From Rhodocyclaceae bacterium (lineage in GTDB: Bacteria; Pseudomonadota; Gammaproteobacteria; Burkholderiales; Usitatibacteraceae), in assembly GCA_020247395.1 (NCBI GenBank), contig JADCJC010000006.1, positions 16,617-80,616 on the forward strand: DNA of 64,000 nucleotides, given 5' to 3'. This document shows, piece by piece, positions 44,375 to 54,363 of this stretch (its first letter is position 1; the number at the start of each line of letters is the position of its first letter). Position numbers and translations under genes: made by a program. The notes beneath the pieces are model-generated. The model saw only the letters and a program-made list of their open reading frames with translations, ran no database searches and was not told where the DNA came from.

Positions 44375-46266
44375 TGTTCAGTCTTTACCAATTGGGGATC
44401 AATTTTTGCAATCTCATTGAGTGACTTTCCAGTAAGTGCCTTGGCGACACTTTTGTCCATTCGTTTTGCGGCAAAGGTCTCTGTTGCCGTCGAGAGTTTT
44501 TCAATTGACGCCTTGATCGTCGTTGCATCAGCACCCAACTGGCAGTGATACAAGCGCTCAATTTCCTGCAATATCAGCGCACGATCTGCCGCGCTCAATA
44601 AATCGGCATCTGCCGCCATCGCTGCCCGCACAGCTTCTATGAGACGTTGTGCATCAGTTCTGGCTTCGGCCAAAACTCGGGCTGCGGCGTCGTCCTTGGC
44701 ATAGGTAAAACTTGCCTGCAACATGGTGGCAATCTCTGCGTCTGTTAGGCCATAGGATGGTTTCACATCGACCTGTGCGACTACACCGCTGGTCAATTCC
44801 TGTGCAACGACCGACAATAATCCGTCCGCATCGACTTGGAATGTCACGCGAATGCGCGCTGCACCGGCAACCATCGCCGGAATACCACGTAAGGTGAACT
44901 GCGCGAGTGAACGACAATCCTTCACCAGCTCACGTTCACCTTGCACCACGTGCATCGTCATCGCCGTTTGGCCGTCTTTGAATGTGGTGAATTCCTGCGC
45001 ACGGGCTACCGGTATGGTCGAATTGCGCGGTACCAATTTTTCCACCAAGCCGCCCATCGTCTCAATGCCTAGCGAAAGTGGAATGACATCAAGCAAGAGC
45101 ATGTCGTCGACAGATTTATTGCCGGCCAGCAAATTTGCCTGAATTGCGGCACCAAGTGCCACCACTTTGTCGGGATCAACGTTATTGAGTAGCGGCTTAC
45201 CGAAGAACCGATGCACTGCGGCCTGCACATGCAGCATACGCGTCGCTCCACCGACCATCACGACACCAGTGATGTCGCCTGCGGAAAGTTTGGCATCCCG
45301 CAGCGCCTTTTTTACTGGCGACAATGTGCGCTCCACTAAATGCGCTGTCATGTTGTGAAACTCGCCACGCGACAGCTTCACATTAAGTGTCTGGCCGTAA
45401 CTGAGTTGAATTTCGGCCGACGCTTCTTCAACCGTGGTGAGATCTTCCTTCGCTGCTCGCGCGGCCATCAACATACGGCGAAGATCCTTGTGATTCGCGC
45501 TTGCCAGCCCATGCATTTTGCGCCAGTGCGCGGCGATGGCTTGGTCAAAGTCATCACCACCTAGCGCGGAGTCGCCATTGGTTGACAACACTTCAAACAC
45601 GCCGCGCGTCAATTTGAGGATAGAGATATCGAACGTACCACCGCCAAGGTCAAATACCGCAAATGTTCCTTCGCTGGCGTTATCGAGGCCGTAGGCAATC
45701 GCTGCGGCTGTAGGCTCGTTGAGTAAGCGCAGCACATTCAAGCCGGCGAGTCGAGCGGCGTCTTTGGTCGCTTGGCGCTGGGCATCATCAAAATACGCCG
45801 GCACTGTGATCACCGCACCGACCAGCGGCCCGGCGAGGGCGGCCTCGGCTTGGATTCGGAGCGTCCGAAGGATGTCGGCGGAAACGTCTACGGGCGATTT
45901 CAGGCCGGCGACGGTTTCAATCTGCACCATGCCGGGCGCTTCAACAAATTTGTATGGCAATGCGCCGTAACGCGCAACGTCCGCCATGCCGCGTCCCATG
46001 AAGCGTTTCACGGACACGATGATGTTGGCCGGATCGTCGGCCTGTTCGGCTTTCGGTCGGCTACCAACGGTCACACTACCGTCTGAAAAATAGCGAACTA
46101 CAGATGGCGTCAACTTCGCGCCATCCTGATTCAGCAACACCTCGGACGCGCCACTCTTGACGGTGGCGACTAACGAGTTTGTCGTACCCAGATCGATACC
46201 GACCGCAAGACGATGCTCATGCGGGGCGGTCGATTCGCCGGGTTCAGCAATTTGTAGCAACGCCAT
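44371..46266 (-). CDS. hscA: Fe-S cluster chaperone HscA
   Basis: This 631-residue Hsp70 paralogue is slightly longer than E. coli HscA (616). The ATPase domain has [30 protein letters not shown] and [15 protein letters not shown]. The substrate-binding domain includes [14 protein letters not shown] and [21 protein letters not shown]. It specifically binds the LPPVK motif of IscU, which is present here, and transfers clusters with HscB. It lies eight bases after hscB and overlaps fdx by four bases. Confidence 0.96.
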   Translation of the reverse strand: MALLQIAEPGESTAPHEHRLAVGIDLGTTNSLVATVKSGASEVLLNQDGAKLTPSVVRYFSDGSVTVGSRPKAEQADDPANIIVSVKRFMGRGMADVARYGALPYKFVEAPGMVQIETVAGLKSPVDVSADILRTLRIQAEAALAGPLVGAVITVPAYFDDAQRQATKDAARLAGLNVLRLLNEPTAAAIAYGLDNASEGTFAVFDLGGGTFDISILKLTRGVFEVLSTNGDSALGGDDFDQAIAAHWRKMHGLASANHKDLRRMLMAARAAKEDLTTVEEASAEIQLSYGQTLNVKLSRGEFHNMTAHLVERTLSPVKKALRDAKLSAGDITGVVMVGGATRMLHVQAAVHRFFGKPLLNNVDPDKVVALGAAIQANLLAGNKSVDDMLLLDVIPLSLGIETMGGLVEKLVPRNSTIPVARAQEFTTFKDGQTAMTMHVVQGERELVKDCRSLAQFTLRGIPAMVAGAARIRVTFQVDADGLLSVVAQELTSGVVAQVDVKPSYGLTDAEIATMLQASFTYAKDDAAARVLAEARTDAQRLIEAVRAAMAADADLLSAADRALILQEIERLYHCQLGADATTIKASIEKLSTATETFAAKRMDKSVAKALTGKSLNEIAKIDPQLVKTEQ

Positions 46267-46274
46267 ATTGTGCT

Positions 46275-46808
46275 CTAACTTTCAATTGCCTCGCTGGCGA
46301 GATCAATTTCTTCGCCAAGCTTTTGCAAGAAGCGTAGTTTACGCACGGTTTCGCGGGCATCCCGTATGGTCGCCCGATTCGACAACTGTGCGGAGAGTAA
46401 CTCGAAGAGCGCACGCTCTTCTGCACGTTTGTCTTTCGCCAGCTGCTCAAGGGCAAGCTCATCGCGTGCAGCCCTTGCAGCCACAACAGCTTCGCGCCAA
46501 TCCATTTGCTGCATCAAGAAAGCCACCGGCATAGCGGTATTGGTCTCTTCTTCAGTATCGATACCGTGCTGCTTCAGCAGATACCGTCCGCGTGCGAGGG
46601 GTGATTTGAGCGTTTGGTAGGCCTCGTTGACCTGCAATGCCCACTGAGCCGCAATTCGCTTTTCGGCACCGGGGGCATTGGCAAACCGATCCGGGTGGAC
46701 TTCGCGCTGTATGTCGCGATATGTTTGGTCCAGCGCCGCTTCGTCGATATCAAAACTAACTGGCTGTCCGAACAAAGCAAAGTGGCTCGTGGAAAAATCG
46801 GGGCTCAT
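46275..46808 (-). CDS. hscB: Fe-S co-chaperone HscB
   Basis: This 177-residue J-domain protein has an N-terminal J domain (residues about 6-80) with the HPDRFA motif in [17 protein letters not shown] and the Hsc20-type follow-on [23 protein letters not shown]. The C-terminal three-helix bundle (residues about 95-175) binds IscU. ATG 46808 is chosen over the TTG at 46826; no strong ribosome site precedes either. The gene starts 100 bases after iscA, the largest gap in the second half of the operon. Confidence 0.94.
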   Translation of the reverse strand: MSPDFSTSHFALFGQPVSFDIDEAALDQTYRDIQREVHPDRFANAPGAEKRIAAQWALQVNEAYQTLKSPLARGRYLLKQHGIDTEEETNTAMPVAFLMQQMDWREAVVAARAARDELALEQLAKDKRAEERALFELLSAQLSNRATIRDARETVRKLRFLQKLGEEIDLASEAIES

Positions 46809-46908
46809 GACGCAATCGATACGCAAAGCGGTAGTGCCGCTTCGTCATTTTCTTTTTGGGTTAGCGTGTAAGATGCGACAGAAAACGATCCGTGCGAGCC
46901 AGAACTCA

Positions 46909-47232
46909 CTACACGTTAAAGCTCTCGCCGCACCCGCACTTGTCTTTTTCTTGCGGGTTATTGAACTTAAATCCTTCGTTCAAGCCTTCCCGTACAAAAT
47001 CAAGCTCGGTACCATCAATGTAGACCAGACTCTTGGGGTCAACAAACACCTTGACGCCGTGCGACTCGAAAGTCTGGTCTTCCGCTGTGGGCTCATCAAC
47101 AAACTCAAGCTTATACGCCATGCCCGAGCAGCCGGTGGTACGTACACCAAACCGCAAGCCAACTCCCTTGCCACGTTTGGCCATGTAGTTTTGCACGTGG
47201 TTCGCCGCGCGCTCAGTCAGTGTGATCGACAT
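46909..47232 (-). CDS. iscA: Fe-S assembly protein IscA
   Basis: This 107-residue A-type carrier has the three invariant cysteines: C35 in TTGCSGMAY and C99/C101 in KCGCGESF near the C-terminus. The length matches E. coli IscA. It acts as an iron or cluster carrier downstream of IscU. It lies 22 bases after iscU. A longer in-frame ORF up to 47328 runs back into iscU and is not a credible start. Confidence 0.95.
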   Translation of the reverse strand: MSITLTERAANHVQNYMAKRGKGVGLRFGVRTTGCSGMAYKLEFVDEPTAEDQTFESHGVKVFVDPKSLVYIDGTELDFVREGLNEGFKFNNPQEKDKCGCGESFNV

Positions 47233-47254
47233 TGTTATGTACCCCTTTTGAAAA

Positions 47255-47662
47255 CTACTCGGCGGCGTCTTTGAGCGACTCGGCAGCGTGTTTTGCTTTG
47301 TAGTCGGCAATCGCCGCCTTGATCGCATCTTCGGCCAAGATTGAGCAGTGAATTTTTACCGGCGGCAATGCGAGCTCTTCAGCGATCTGCGTGTTTTTGA
47401 TCTCGCCGGCTTGCTCGATGGTTTTGCCTTTCACCCACTCAGTGACAAGTGATGAAGATGCAATCGCCGAGCCGCAGCCATAGGTTTTGAACTTGGCGTC
47501 TTGAATGATGCCATCCGCGCCTACCTTGATCTGTAGTTTCATCACGTCGCCACACGCGGGAGCGCCGACCATGCCGGTTGCGACGCCGTCTTCGTCCTTA
47601 CCAAAGGAACCGACGTTGCGTGGGTTCTCGTAGTGATCAATAACTTTTGTGCTGTACGCCAT
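47255..47662 (-). CDS. iscU: Fe-S scaffold protein IscU
   Basis: This is a 135-residue protein. Cluster ligands C37, C63 and C106 with D39 and H105 are all in place ([32 protein letters not shown]). The HscA-recognition LPPVK motif is at residues 99-103. The C-terminal tail [14 protein letters not shown] is slightly longer than in E. coli. A strong ribosome site (AGGAGAAGATC) precedes the ATG. It is separated from iscS by 126 bases with several hairpins, an unusually long gap for this operon. Confidence 0.97.
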   Translation of the reverse strand: MAYSTKVIDHYENPRNVGSFGKDEDGVATGMVGAPACGDVMKLQIKVGADGIIQDAKFKTYGCGSAIASSSLVTEWVKGKTIEQAGEIKNTQIAEELALPPVKIHCSILAEDAIKAAIADYKAKHAAESLKDAAE

Positions 47663-47675
47663 GATCTTCTCCTGT

Positions 47676-47782
47676 GGTCGCTATGCGACCGGTCAACCGG
47701 TTTTACGTTTGCAAGTCGTCAAGCTAGGCTTGCGAATTGCCCTGAATTCAACCGGGCAAAAGTAGGTTTGTGCTTTTGCCCG
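47676..47782 (-). other. Hairpin cluster between iscS and iscU
   Basis: On the iscS side, cgggcaaaag (47753-47762) pairs perfectly with cttttgcccg (47773-47782) around a 10-base loop. Nearer iscU, ggtcgc/gcgacc (47676-47681, 47685-47690) and ccggt/accgg (47689-47693, 47696-47700) form two small stems. The first hairpin lies seven bases after the iscS stop. Possible roles are a 3' stabiliser, a processing site or partial terminator controlling iscS versus iscUA dosage. Confidence 0.6.
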
Positions 47783-47788
47783 CAATCA

Positions 47789-48997
47789 TTAGTGCGCCGC
47801 CCACTGTACCTTGCTTAGATCAATGCCCTCTTTATGCATTTCCCAGAGCGGTGACATATCCCGCAATTTGCCGATACGTTCCTTCATAAGGTGAATGGCG
47901 AAGTCGACATCCGCTTCGGTGGTGTAACGACCAATCGAAAACCGAATCGAGGAATGGGCCATCTCATCATTGCGACCCAAGGCGCGCAATACATACGACG
48001 GCTCCAACGACGCCGAGGTGCAGGCAGACCCGGAGGATACCGCCAATTCCTTAATGCCCATGATCAACGATTCACCCTCGACAAAATTAAAGCTCACGTT
48101 CAGATTGTGCGGCACCCGATGCTCAAGATCACCATTCACATACACCTCCTCCATACCCTTGAAGCCGGCGAGTAGTCGATCGCGCAGCATGCGAATGCGC
48201 TCGCACTCTGCCGCCATTTCCAATCGTGCAAGCCTGAACGCTTCTCCCATGCCAACAATCTGGTGCGTGGCCAAGGTGCCTGAACGAAAGCCCCGCTCGT
48301 GGCCGCCACCGTGCATTTGCGCCTCCAAACGAACGCGCGGTTTGCGACGAACAAACAACGCACCGATGCCTTTTGGACCGTAGGTTTTATGCGCACAAAA
48401 ACTCATTAAGTCCACTTTGAGCGTCTGCAAATCGATCGGCACCTTACCCGTCGCTTGTGCGGCATCGACATGAAAGACAATTCCTTTGCTGCGGCAAACT
48501 TCTCCAAGTTCGGCGATCGGCTGGATGACGCCAATTTCGTTATTCACAAACAAGATTGAAACCAAAATAGTATCAGGTCGTAATGCCGCATTAAACGCGT
48601 TCATATCGACAAGGCCATTTTCTTGAACATCAAGATAGGTCGCCTCGAAGCCCTGACGCTCTAACTCACGAAACGTGTCAAGCGTCGCCTTATGCTCGGT
48701 CTTAAGCGTGATGATGTGTTTGCCCCTCGTTTTGTAGAAGTGCGCCGCTCCTTTCAGTGCCAAGTTAATCGACTCGGTCGCACCGGAAGTCCAGACGATT
48801 TCCTTGTCTTCACAGTTGACCAGCTTGGCGACCTCCAAGCGCGCATTGTCAACGGCTTCTTCGGCAGTCCAGCCGTAGCTGTGGCTGCGGGACGCCGGAT
48901 TGCCGAATGACTCCGTCAAATAGGGAATCATTTTTTCAGCCACGCGGGGATCCACCGGCGTAGTTGCAGAGTAGTCAAGATAGATTGGTTGTGTCAT
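47789..48997 (-). CDS. iscS: Cysteine desulfurase IscS
   Basis: This 402-residue PLP enzyme takes sulfur from cysteine for Fe-S clusters, tRNA thiolation and cofactors. It has the N-terminal [14 protein letters not shown], the PLP lysine K204 in [14 protein letters not shown], and the persulfide-forming C326 in [17 protein letters not shown]. The C-terminus ends in [12 protein letters not shown], matching the IscU-binding tail (SxxxW). It lies downstream of iscR (55-base gap) and upstream of iscU. The neighbouring cysE supplies its substrate pathway. Confidence 0.97.
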   Translation of the reverse strand: MTQPIYLDYSATTPVDPRVAEKMIPYLTESFGNPASRSHSYGWTAEEAVDNARLEVAKLVNCEDKEIVWTSGATESINLALKGAAHFYKTRGKHIITLKTEHKATLDTFRELERQGFEATYLDVQENGLVDMNAFNAALRPDTILVSILFVNNEIGVIQPIAELGEVCRSKGIVFHVDAAQATGKVPIDLQTLKVDLMSFCAHKTYGPKGIGALFVRRKPRVRLEAQMHGGGHERGFRSGTLATHQIVGMGEAFRLARLEMAAECERIRMLRDRLLAGFKGMEEVYVNGDLEHRVPHNLNVSFNFVEGESLIMGIKELAVSSGSACTSASLEPSYVLRALGRNDEMAHSSIRFSIGRYTTEADVDFAIHLMKERIGKLRDMSPLWEMHKEGIDLSKVQWAAH

Positions 48998-49052
48998 TTG
49001 TTTCGATTTCAGGTTGTAGAGCGAGGAGCAATCGTTTGATTCGACAACATCA

Positions 49053-49559
49053 TCAAATCGGCGCGGGGGTGAGCTTATTCGATTTGGATGTGGCGCGCAG
49101 CACGCCAGTACTGGCAGGACCGGTGATCCGGTGCGGCAGGCTTTCTTGTGCTTTGGCTTTCTGCTGCTCGATCAATTGCGCCAGCGTCACGCTGGAGAGA
49201 AACTCGAGCACGTTGTCGTTTAGGCTCTGCCAGAGATCGTGCGTCATACAACGCCTTTCGCCCATGCAGTTTTCCTTGCCCTCACACTGGCGCGAATCCA
49301 TTTGTTCCTCAACGGCAACAATAATTTGTGCGACGGTTGTCGCATCAGCCGATTTAGCCAACTGATACCCGCCACCAGGGCCGCGTACGCTATCAACAAG
49401 CTCAGAGCGACGGAGCTTGGAAAATAGCTGCTCCAGGTAGGACAACGAAATCTTCTGCCGCTTGGCGATGTTGGCCAGCGTAACGGGACCTTCGTTCGCG
49501 TTTATCGCTAGGTCGAGCATTGCGGTTACCGCAAAACGGCCTTTGGTGGTTAAGCGCAT
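49053..49559 (-). CDS. iscR: Fe-S-sensing transcriptional regulator IscR
   Basis: This 168-residue Rrf2-family regulator has a winged helix at residues 1-60 ([48 protein letters not shown]). The [2Fe-2S] ligands C92, C98, C104 and H107 match E. coli numbering exactly ([17 protein letters not shown]). It is expected to repress the isc operon when holding a cluster. ATG 49559 has GGAGG at ideal spacing; the longer frame at 49613 is not supported. The upstream 250 bases include a TTGACC box at 49632-49637 that may be its -35, with IscR sites likely nearby. Confidence 0.96.
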   Translation of the reverse strand: MRLTTKGRFAVTAMLDLAINANEGPVTLANIAKRQKISLSYLEQLFSKLRRSELVDSVRGPGGGYQLAKSADATTVAQIIVAVEEQMDSRQCEGKENCMGERRCMTHDLWQSLNDNVLEFLSSVTLAQLIEQQKAKAQESLPHRITGPASTGVLRATSKSNKLTPAPI

Positions 49560-49764
49560 GAATCCTCCGGGACAGGAACACGGAAATCGGTCGGGGCCAA
49601 TATGTCGGCACACCTAATAACCGAGCAATATGGTCAAGTTTACTAAAACCAACTGTTTTAATCAACTATTTCCTTTAGCCTGCATGTGGGCGACTCCAAA
49701 GGTTGCAACTGGGCAATTCCGGCGAGCCGATAGCGGAACAATTTTTGATAAACACTAATAACGG

Positions 49765-49815
49765 CGGGAATTTCCAGATGAAACTGCCCAAAAACTCCCG
49801 TAGATACTAGGGTTC
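49765..49815 (-). repeat. Dispersed stop-codon-associated hairpin repeat, copy 4
   Basis: Left box cgggaa (49765-49770) and right box ctcccg (49795-49800) keep the same 36-base span; five base pairs (cggga/tcccg) remain. The 15-base tail tagatactagggttc (49801-49815) overlaps two bases of the cysE TGA stop (49814-49816). It lies in the iscR-cysE interval, downstream of cysE on the minus strand. Confidence 0.65.
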
Positions 49816-50494
49816 ACGATTTTTTCTCAATGTCCGCTAATCGCGCTTGAAGCTCGGCAAGGAGCGCATCGCTTTTGTCGGAGCGAGCCGCCAGCGTTTT
49901 CAAGATGGCGTTTAGCGGGTCGTTTTCGTTTGTGGTAACCGCGTATGCCGAGAAGGCTTGTCCCGCTAGACCCAACTCTACCCCTTCCACCACTCTGGCC
50001 GGGATTCCCACTACCGTCGCACCGGGTGGCACTTCTTTTACTACGACCGAGTTTGAGCCGATCCGTGCACCGGCACCGACCGTGAATGGGCCGAGAATTT
50101 TTGCGCCTGCGCCTACTGTCACACCGGCAGCGAGTGTTGGGTGGCGTTTGCCTTTGTTCCACGCCACGCCACCCAATGTGACACCGTGGTATAGCGTGCA
50201 ATCATCCCCGATCTCCGCCGTTTCACCAATCACAATCCCCATCCCGTGATCGATAAACACGCGGCGTCCAATCGTTGCGCCCGGGTGAATCTCCACGCCG
50301 GTTAGGGCGCGTACGCATTGAGACGTGAGTCTGCCCAACCACTTGAAGCCGAACCGCCACAGCGGGCCAGCGACCCAGCGGTGCAGCCAAATTGCGTGCA
50401 TACCCGGGTAACAGGTCAGCACCTCCCACCAATTGCGCGCGGCAGGATCACGCGCATAAATCGAAGCGATATCTTCTTTGAGGCGAGCAAACAT
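49814..50494 (-). CDS. cysE: Serine O-acetyltransferase
   Basis: This 226-residue protein is of the shorter bacterial/cyanobacterial type. An N-terminal helical domain ([39 protein letters not shown]) precedes a left-handed beta-helix of hexapeptide repeats, with [44 protein letters not shown] holding the catalytic His residues. The glycine-rich [24 protein letters not shown] follows. It makes O-acetylserine for cysteine synthesis. The arrangement trmJ-cysE-iscR resembles cysE2-isc clusters known from pseudomonads and Azotobacter, giving local cysteine supply to IscS. A dispersed repeat abuts its stop. Confidence 0.95.
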   Translation of the reverse strand: MFARLKEDIASIYARDPAARNWWEVLTCYPGMHAIWLHRWVAGPLWRFGFKWLGRLTSQCVRALTGVEIHPGATIGRRVFIDHGMGIVIGETAEIGDDCTLYHGVTLGGVAWNKGKRHPTLAAGVTVGAGAKILGPFTVGAGARIGSNSVVVKEVPPGATVVGIPARVVEGVELGLAGQAFSAYAVTTNENDPLNAILKTLAARSDKSDALLAELQARLADIEKKS

Positions 50495-50517
50495 TTCGGC
50501 AGCTTGTTTTTAGTCAC

Positions 50518-51300
50518 TCAGGTTGTGGGGATGTTGCGCCTGACAGGCTTCTGCAACGACGAGATCAATCCGCGCAAGATTGCAACTTCCTCCCGTTCGA
50601 GACTTGCCCGCGTGGCGAGCCGACGCATGCGTGTCATAAACCGTTTCGGTGAGTTTGGGTCGAGAAAGCCGGATTCAATAGCGGCAAATTCCAGATGTTT
50701 GATGAGTGCTTCGATTTCGCCGATTGTTGCCGCCTCACGCCGGGCATCGGGCGGGACGCTGAAGCTGCCGGTCGCCATCATCATCTCGTAGGCGGCGACC
50801 TGCACGGTCTGCGCCAAATTCAAGGATGAGTAGACCGGATTGGCGGGAACACTGGCAAGCAACTGGCAGCGGTCCACGTCGTCGTTCGATAAACACATCG
50901 CCTCGTTGCCGAACACCAAGGCCACCGGCGAATGCGTCTGCGCGGCCAGTTGCGACATCACCAATCCCGCCGCTTCTCGCAACCCGACATGAGGGTGGGT
51001 TAGTTCGCGCTTTCGTGCGGTGAAACCAACCGCATAGACCACATCGGCGAGCGCCTCTTGCAACGTGTCAACCACCCTGGCAGTTTTTAACACGTCCGTC
51101 GCGCCGGATGCCAGCGCAACCGCCTGTGGATCGTTTTGCGGGGCGAGCAACCGCGGGTTCACAATCACCATGTCGGAGAGGCCCATCGTCTTCATGGCAC
51201 GTGCGGCGCTACCGACGTTCCTCGGGTGGGACGTTTCAACCAATATCACCCGAATGCGGGTGAGTGCGGCAACGCCAAGGACAGGAGATATTGCGGTCAT
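50518..51300 (-). CDS. trmJ: tRNA (cytidine/uridine-2'-O-)-methyltransferase TrmJ
   Basis: This 260-residue SPOUT methyltransferase has the three SpoU motifs: [22 protein letters not shown] (motif 1), [15 protein letters not shown] (motif 2) and [20 protein letters not shown] (motif 3). The C-terminal helical extension ([15 protein letters not shown]...[13 protein letters not shown]) is TrmJ-specific. It methylates the ribose at position 32 of tRNA. ATG 51300 is chosen; the longer frame to 51456 would run into suhB. It is divergent from suhB across only 64 bases, so the promoters must overlap or lie back-to-back. Confidence 0.93.
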   Translation of the reverse strand: MTAISPVLGVAALTRIRVILVETSHPRNVGSAARAMKTMGLSDMVIVNPRLLAPQNDPQAVALASGATDVLKTARVVDTLQEALADVVYAVGFTARKRELTHPHVGLREAAGLVMSQLAAQTHSPVALVFGNEAMCLSNDDVDRCQLLASVPANPVYSSLNLAQTVQVAAYEMMMATGSFSVPPDARREAATIGEIEALIKHLEFAAIESGFLDPNSPKRFMTRMRRLATRASLEREEVAILRGLISSLQKPVRRNIPTT

Positions 51301-51364
51301 TGTAAAATATCGATTTTCAAGCTCTTTAGTGCACGCAAAAAAATGCGCGCACAGACAATTTGCC

Positions 51365-52153
51365 ATGCATCCAGTACTTAATATCGCGATCAAAGCCGCG
51401 CGCCGCGCTGGCTCCGTTATCAACCGGGCGTCTTTTGACCTCGACAAACTGACCATCGAACAAAAGGCGCAGAACGATTATGTGTCGGAGGTTGATCGCG
51501 CGGCAGAGCAAGCGATAATACAAGTACTCAAAGAGGCGTATCCACAGCATAACATCCTCGCCGAAGAGTCCGGCTCACAGGACAACAATTCCGAATACCT
51601 TTGGATCATCGACCCGCTTGACGGCACCACGAATTTCTTGCATGGCTTTCCCCAATACTGTATTTCGATCGCGCTGAGCGTAAAGGGGGTAGTGCAACAC
51701 GGCGTGATCTTCGACCCGGTGCGCAATGACCTTTTCACCACCTCAAAGGGTGCCGGTGCATTTCTGAATGATCGACGCATCCGCGTTTCGAAGACCGTCA
51801 ACATCAAGGACGCATTGCTGGGAACCGGCTTCCCTTACAAGGAATTCAACCATTTTGATCGTTACATCGCCGCCTTTAAGGAGATGACACAAAAATCGTC
51901 AGGCGTCCGCCGCCCCGGTGCCGCAGCACTCGATCTGGCATACGTCGCATGCGGACGGTTTGATGGATTCTGGGAAATGGGCTTGAGCCCTTGGGATGTC
52001 GCCGCCGGTGGCCTCTTGATTCAAGAAGCCGGTGGCTTGATATCGGACTTCAACGGCGAAAGCGACTGGCTGAACTCTGGTACGCTGGTATGCGCTACAC
52101 CTAAAGTGTTTGCGCCAATGTTGACCATCGTGCAGTCACACTTCAAGTCCTAG
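51365..52153 (+). CDS. suhB: Inositol monophosphatase family protein SuhB
   Basis: This 262-residue magnesium-dependent phosphatase has metal-binding motifs intact: [25 protein letters not shown] (IMPase signature 1) and [19 protein letters not shown] (signature 2). In E. coli, SuhB also joins the rRNA antitermination complex. ATG 51365 follows the short divergent region with trmJ; the longer frame to 51065 is the trmJ antisense. It ends 28 bases before ndh, with a short palindrome (cctgatcagg) between them, so the two may be co-transcribed. Confidence 0.95.
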   Translation: MHPVLNIAIKAARRAGSVINRASFDLDKLTIEQKAQNDYVSEVDRAAEQAIIQVLKEAYPQHNILAEESGSQDNNSEYLWIIDPLDGTTNFLHGFPQYCISIALSVKGVVQHGVIFDPVRNDLFTTSKGAGAFLNDRRIRVSKTVNIKDALLGTGFPYKEFNHFDRYIAAFKEMTQKSSGVRRPGAAALDLAYVACGRFDGFWEMGLSPWDVAAGGLLIQEAGGLISDFNGESDWLNSGTLVCATPKVFAPMLTIVQSHFKS

Positions 52154-52181
52154 ACATTCACCTGATCAGGAGTCGCGCCAA

Positions 52182-53470
52182 ATGCATCGAATCGTTGTTG
52201 TTGGCGGAGGTGCAGGAGGGCTCGAACTCGCCACAAGGCTCGGCGATTCGCTTGGCAAAAAGCGCCGTGCGCAGATCACCTTGCTTGATCGCAGCCGCAC
52301 TCACTTGTGGAAACCGCTGCTGCACGAAGTTGCCGCCGGCAGCATGGACATGCACTCGCACCAACTCGACTATCTTGCACAGGCGCGCTGGCACCACTTT
52401 ACGTTTTCGCTCGGCGGCCTGAAGGGGCTCGACCGCAAGGCAAAAGAAGTCATCGTCGATACGGTATTGGACGACGCTGGTGAAGAAATTCTTCCCGAAC
52501 GACGATTGGCCTACGATACCTTGGTCATTGCCATCGGTTCGCAGTCGAATGACTTCGGCACGCCCGGCGTGGCAGACCACGCCTTTACCCTTGACAACGC
52601 GTGGGACGCGCATCTGTTCCATCGCCGACTGGTACTTGCTTCAAGGCAAATTTTGCCAACGATGGCCGCGTACTACGGATTGTCATTGTCGGAGCCGGTG
52701 CCACCGGAGTGGAGCTCTCCGCCGAATTGCACAACACCATCCGCATCTTGGCCGCCTATGGCCTGAATCAATTTGACCCGGAAAAACAAATCCACCTGAC
52801 AATTGTGGAAGCGGGGCCGCGGATCCTTGCTGGTTTGCCTGAATATCTCGCCAAGGCGACGCTCGACATTTTGCAAACGCTGAAGGTGGAAGTTATGACC
52901 GGAGATCCGGTTGTTGCGGTGCGCGATGACGGGCTCGATCTAAAGTCGGGCAAATCGCTGGCGGCGGACTTTGTCGTCTGGGCTGCCGGCGTGCGTGCAT
53001 CGGCCGTATTGACACGTTTGGATGAACTAGAAACAAATCGAATCAACCAGCTGGTGGTGCTGCCAACACTGCAGACGACGAGGGATGAGGATATCTTTTC
53101 ATTAGGCGACTGTGCCGCATGTCCGTGGCGGCAAGGCCGCAACGTCCCGCCGCGGGCGCAATCCGCACATCAGCAGGCAAGCCATATGCTGAAAACAATC
53201 AAACGGCGGCTAGCAGGAGAAGCACCCCGACCTTTTCAATACCGCGACTTTGGCTCCCTAGTCTCGCTGGGTACGTCTGAATCGGTCGGTACACTGATGG
53301 GATTTGTCTCGCGCGGCAGCCTGCGGGTGGAGGGCTTCGTGGCAAAAATATTCTACAAATCGTTATACAAACTACATCTTTGGGCGTTACACGGGTTCTG
53401 GCGTATGGCACTCGATACGACAGCCCGCATCATTCGCCGCCAGACCGAGCCCAAGGTAAAACTGCACTGA
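52182..53470 (+). pseudogene. ndh: Type II NADH:quinone oxidoreductase, frameshifted
   Basis: Two frames together make one NDH-2 of about 430 residues. The first (from ATG 52182) carries the FAD site RIVVVGGGAGGLELATRLG and runs to AWDAHLFHRRLV. The second frame (-1 relative) continues CFKANFANDG followed by the NADH site RIVIVGAGATGVELSAEL, then WAAGVRAS, FSLGDCA and a C-terminal membrane-associating region. A one-base loss around 52629-52634 (in cgactggtac) explains the break; restoring a base gives an uninterrupted protein. The rest looks intact, so the defect is recent or a sequence error. NDH-2 passes electrons from NADH to quinone without pumping. Confidence 0.85.
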
Positions 53471-53475
53471 CCACG

Positions 53476-54363
53476 TTACAGGGTGATCTCCAGCCCTTCG
53501 CGGGTAAGGAAGATATCTTGCAATCCATGCGCGGTGCCGATACGCTGCATGGTCTCCGCAAACACGCGTTCGAGCGCGTCATCATTGCGCGTCGGTTCGT
53601 GATGAGTGCATGCGAGGCGCTTCGCTCCCGCAGATTGCGCCATTTCGATACTTGAATCATAACTGCCATGGCCCCATCCAATCTTGGCGGTGTACTCCTC
53701 AGCCGTATATGAACAATCGGCGATTAGCAGGTCTACCGGTCCGATGGCAGCCGCAATTTCTGCCGTGCGCAATTCGACCATTTGCTGATAGGCCGCAAAA
53801 CCCTCTTCACTTGGCTGATAGATGTTATGGTGCGGCTCGTGGTCGCCCGTAAAGAACACCGATTTACCGTTGCATTCAACACGATAACCAAAGTTGACCA
53901 CCGGATGGTTAAGCAAGACAGGCGTCACGGTCGCATCACCGATTGTCACTGGCAGCCCCGGTCGGACATCTTCATAGCTAATCCTCGCCTTAAGCTCTGC
54001 CTCACGCACCGGGAAGTAGCTGTATTGCATTTGTACATCCATGACACGTTCAATCCCTGCCCCGACAACAATGTCATGCGCACCGCGAATCTGCACCGAA
54101 CAACCCGGGATAAAAAGCGGTAAAAAGAAGGGCAAGCCTTGGATGTGATCCCAGTGTGTATGGGTGATGAAGAGGCTGGCATGGACGGGCAACTCTTTCA
54201 GAAGCGACTGTGCAAGCTGGTAAATGCCTGTGCCCGCATCGAGCACAATCAAATTATCGGCGTCGGTCCGTATCTCGATACAAGTCGTATTGCCGCCATA
54301 CCGGCGCGTGCTCTCTCCTGGGACCGGAATAGACCCGCGCACACCCCAGAAGCGCACCTTCAC
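53476..54363 (-). CDS. Metallo-beta-lactamase-fold hydrolase (cyclic nucleotide phosphodiesterase-like)
   Basis: This is a 295-residue protein. The zinc motif THTHWDHIQGLPFF (HxHxDH) sits at about residues 78-90; further ligands are in LNHPVVNFGYRVE, FTGDHEPHH and TCHHE-like CTHHEPTRND. The start VKVRFWGVRGSIPVPG with STRRYGGNTTC is typical of the MBL group that includes PhnP/cAMP phosphodiesterase-like enzymes. The GTG at 54363 overlaps the TGA of the HDOD gene (GTGA). The product is a two-zinc hydrolase, and the substrate is unknown. Pairing with an HDOD protein suggests a signalling role. It converges with ndh, five bases away. Confidence 0.85.
   Translation of the reverse strand: MKVRFWGVRGSIPVPGESTRRYGGNTTCIEIRTDADNLIVLDAGTGIYQLAQSLLKELPVHASLFITHTHWDHIQGLPFFLPLFIPGCSVQIRGAHDIVVGAGIERVMDVQMQYSYFPVREAELKARISYEDVRPGLPVTIGDATVTPVLLNHPVVNFGYRVECNGKSVFFTGDHEPHHNIYQPSEEGFAAYQQMVELRTAEIAAAIGPVDLLIADCSYTAEEYTAKIGWGHGSYDSSIEMAQSAGAKRLACTHHEPTRNDDALERVFAETMQRIGTAHGLQDIFLTREGLEITL

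Noticed and set aside
52600..52660. Programmed frameshift in ndh
   Set aside because: No slippery heptamer or stimulatory structure is visible at the switch point, and NDH-2 genes are not known to use recoding.
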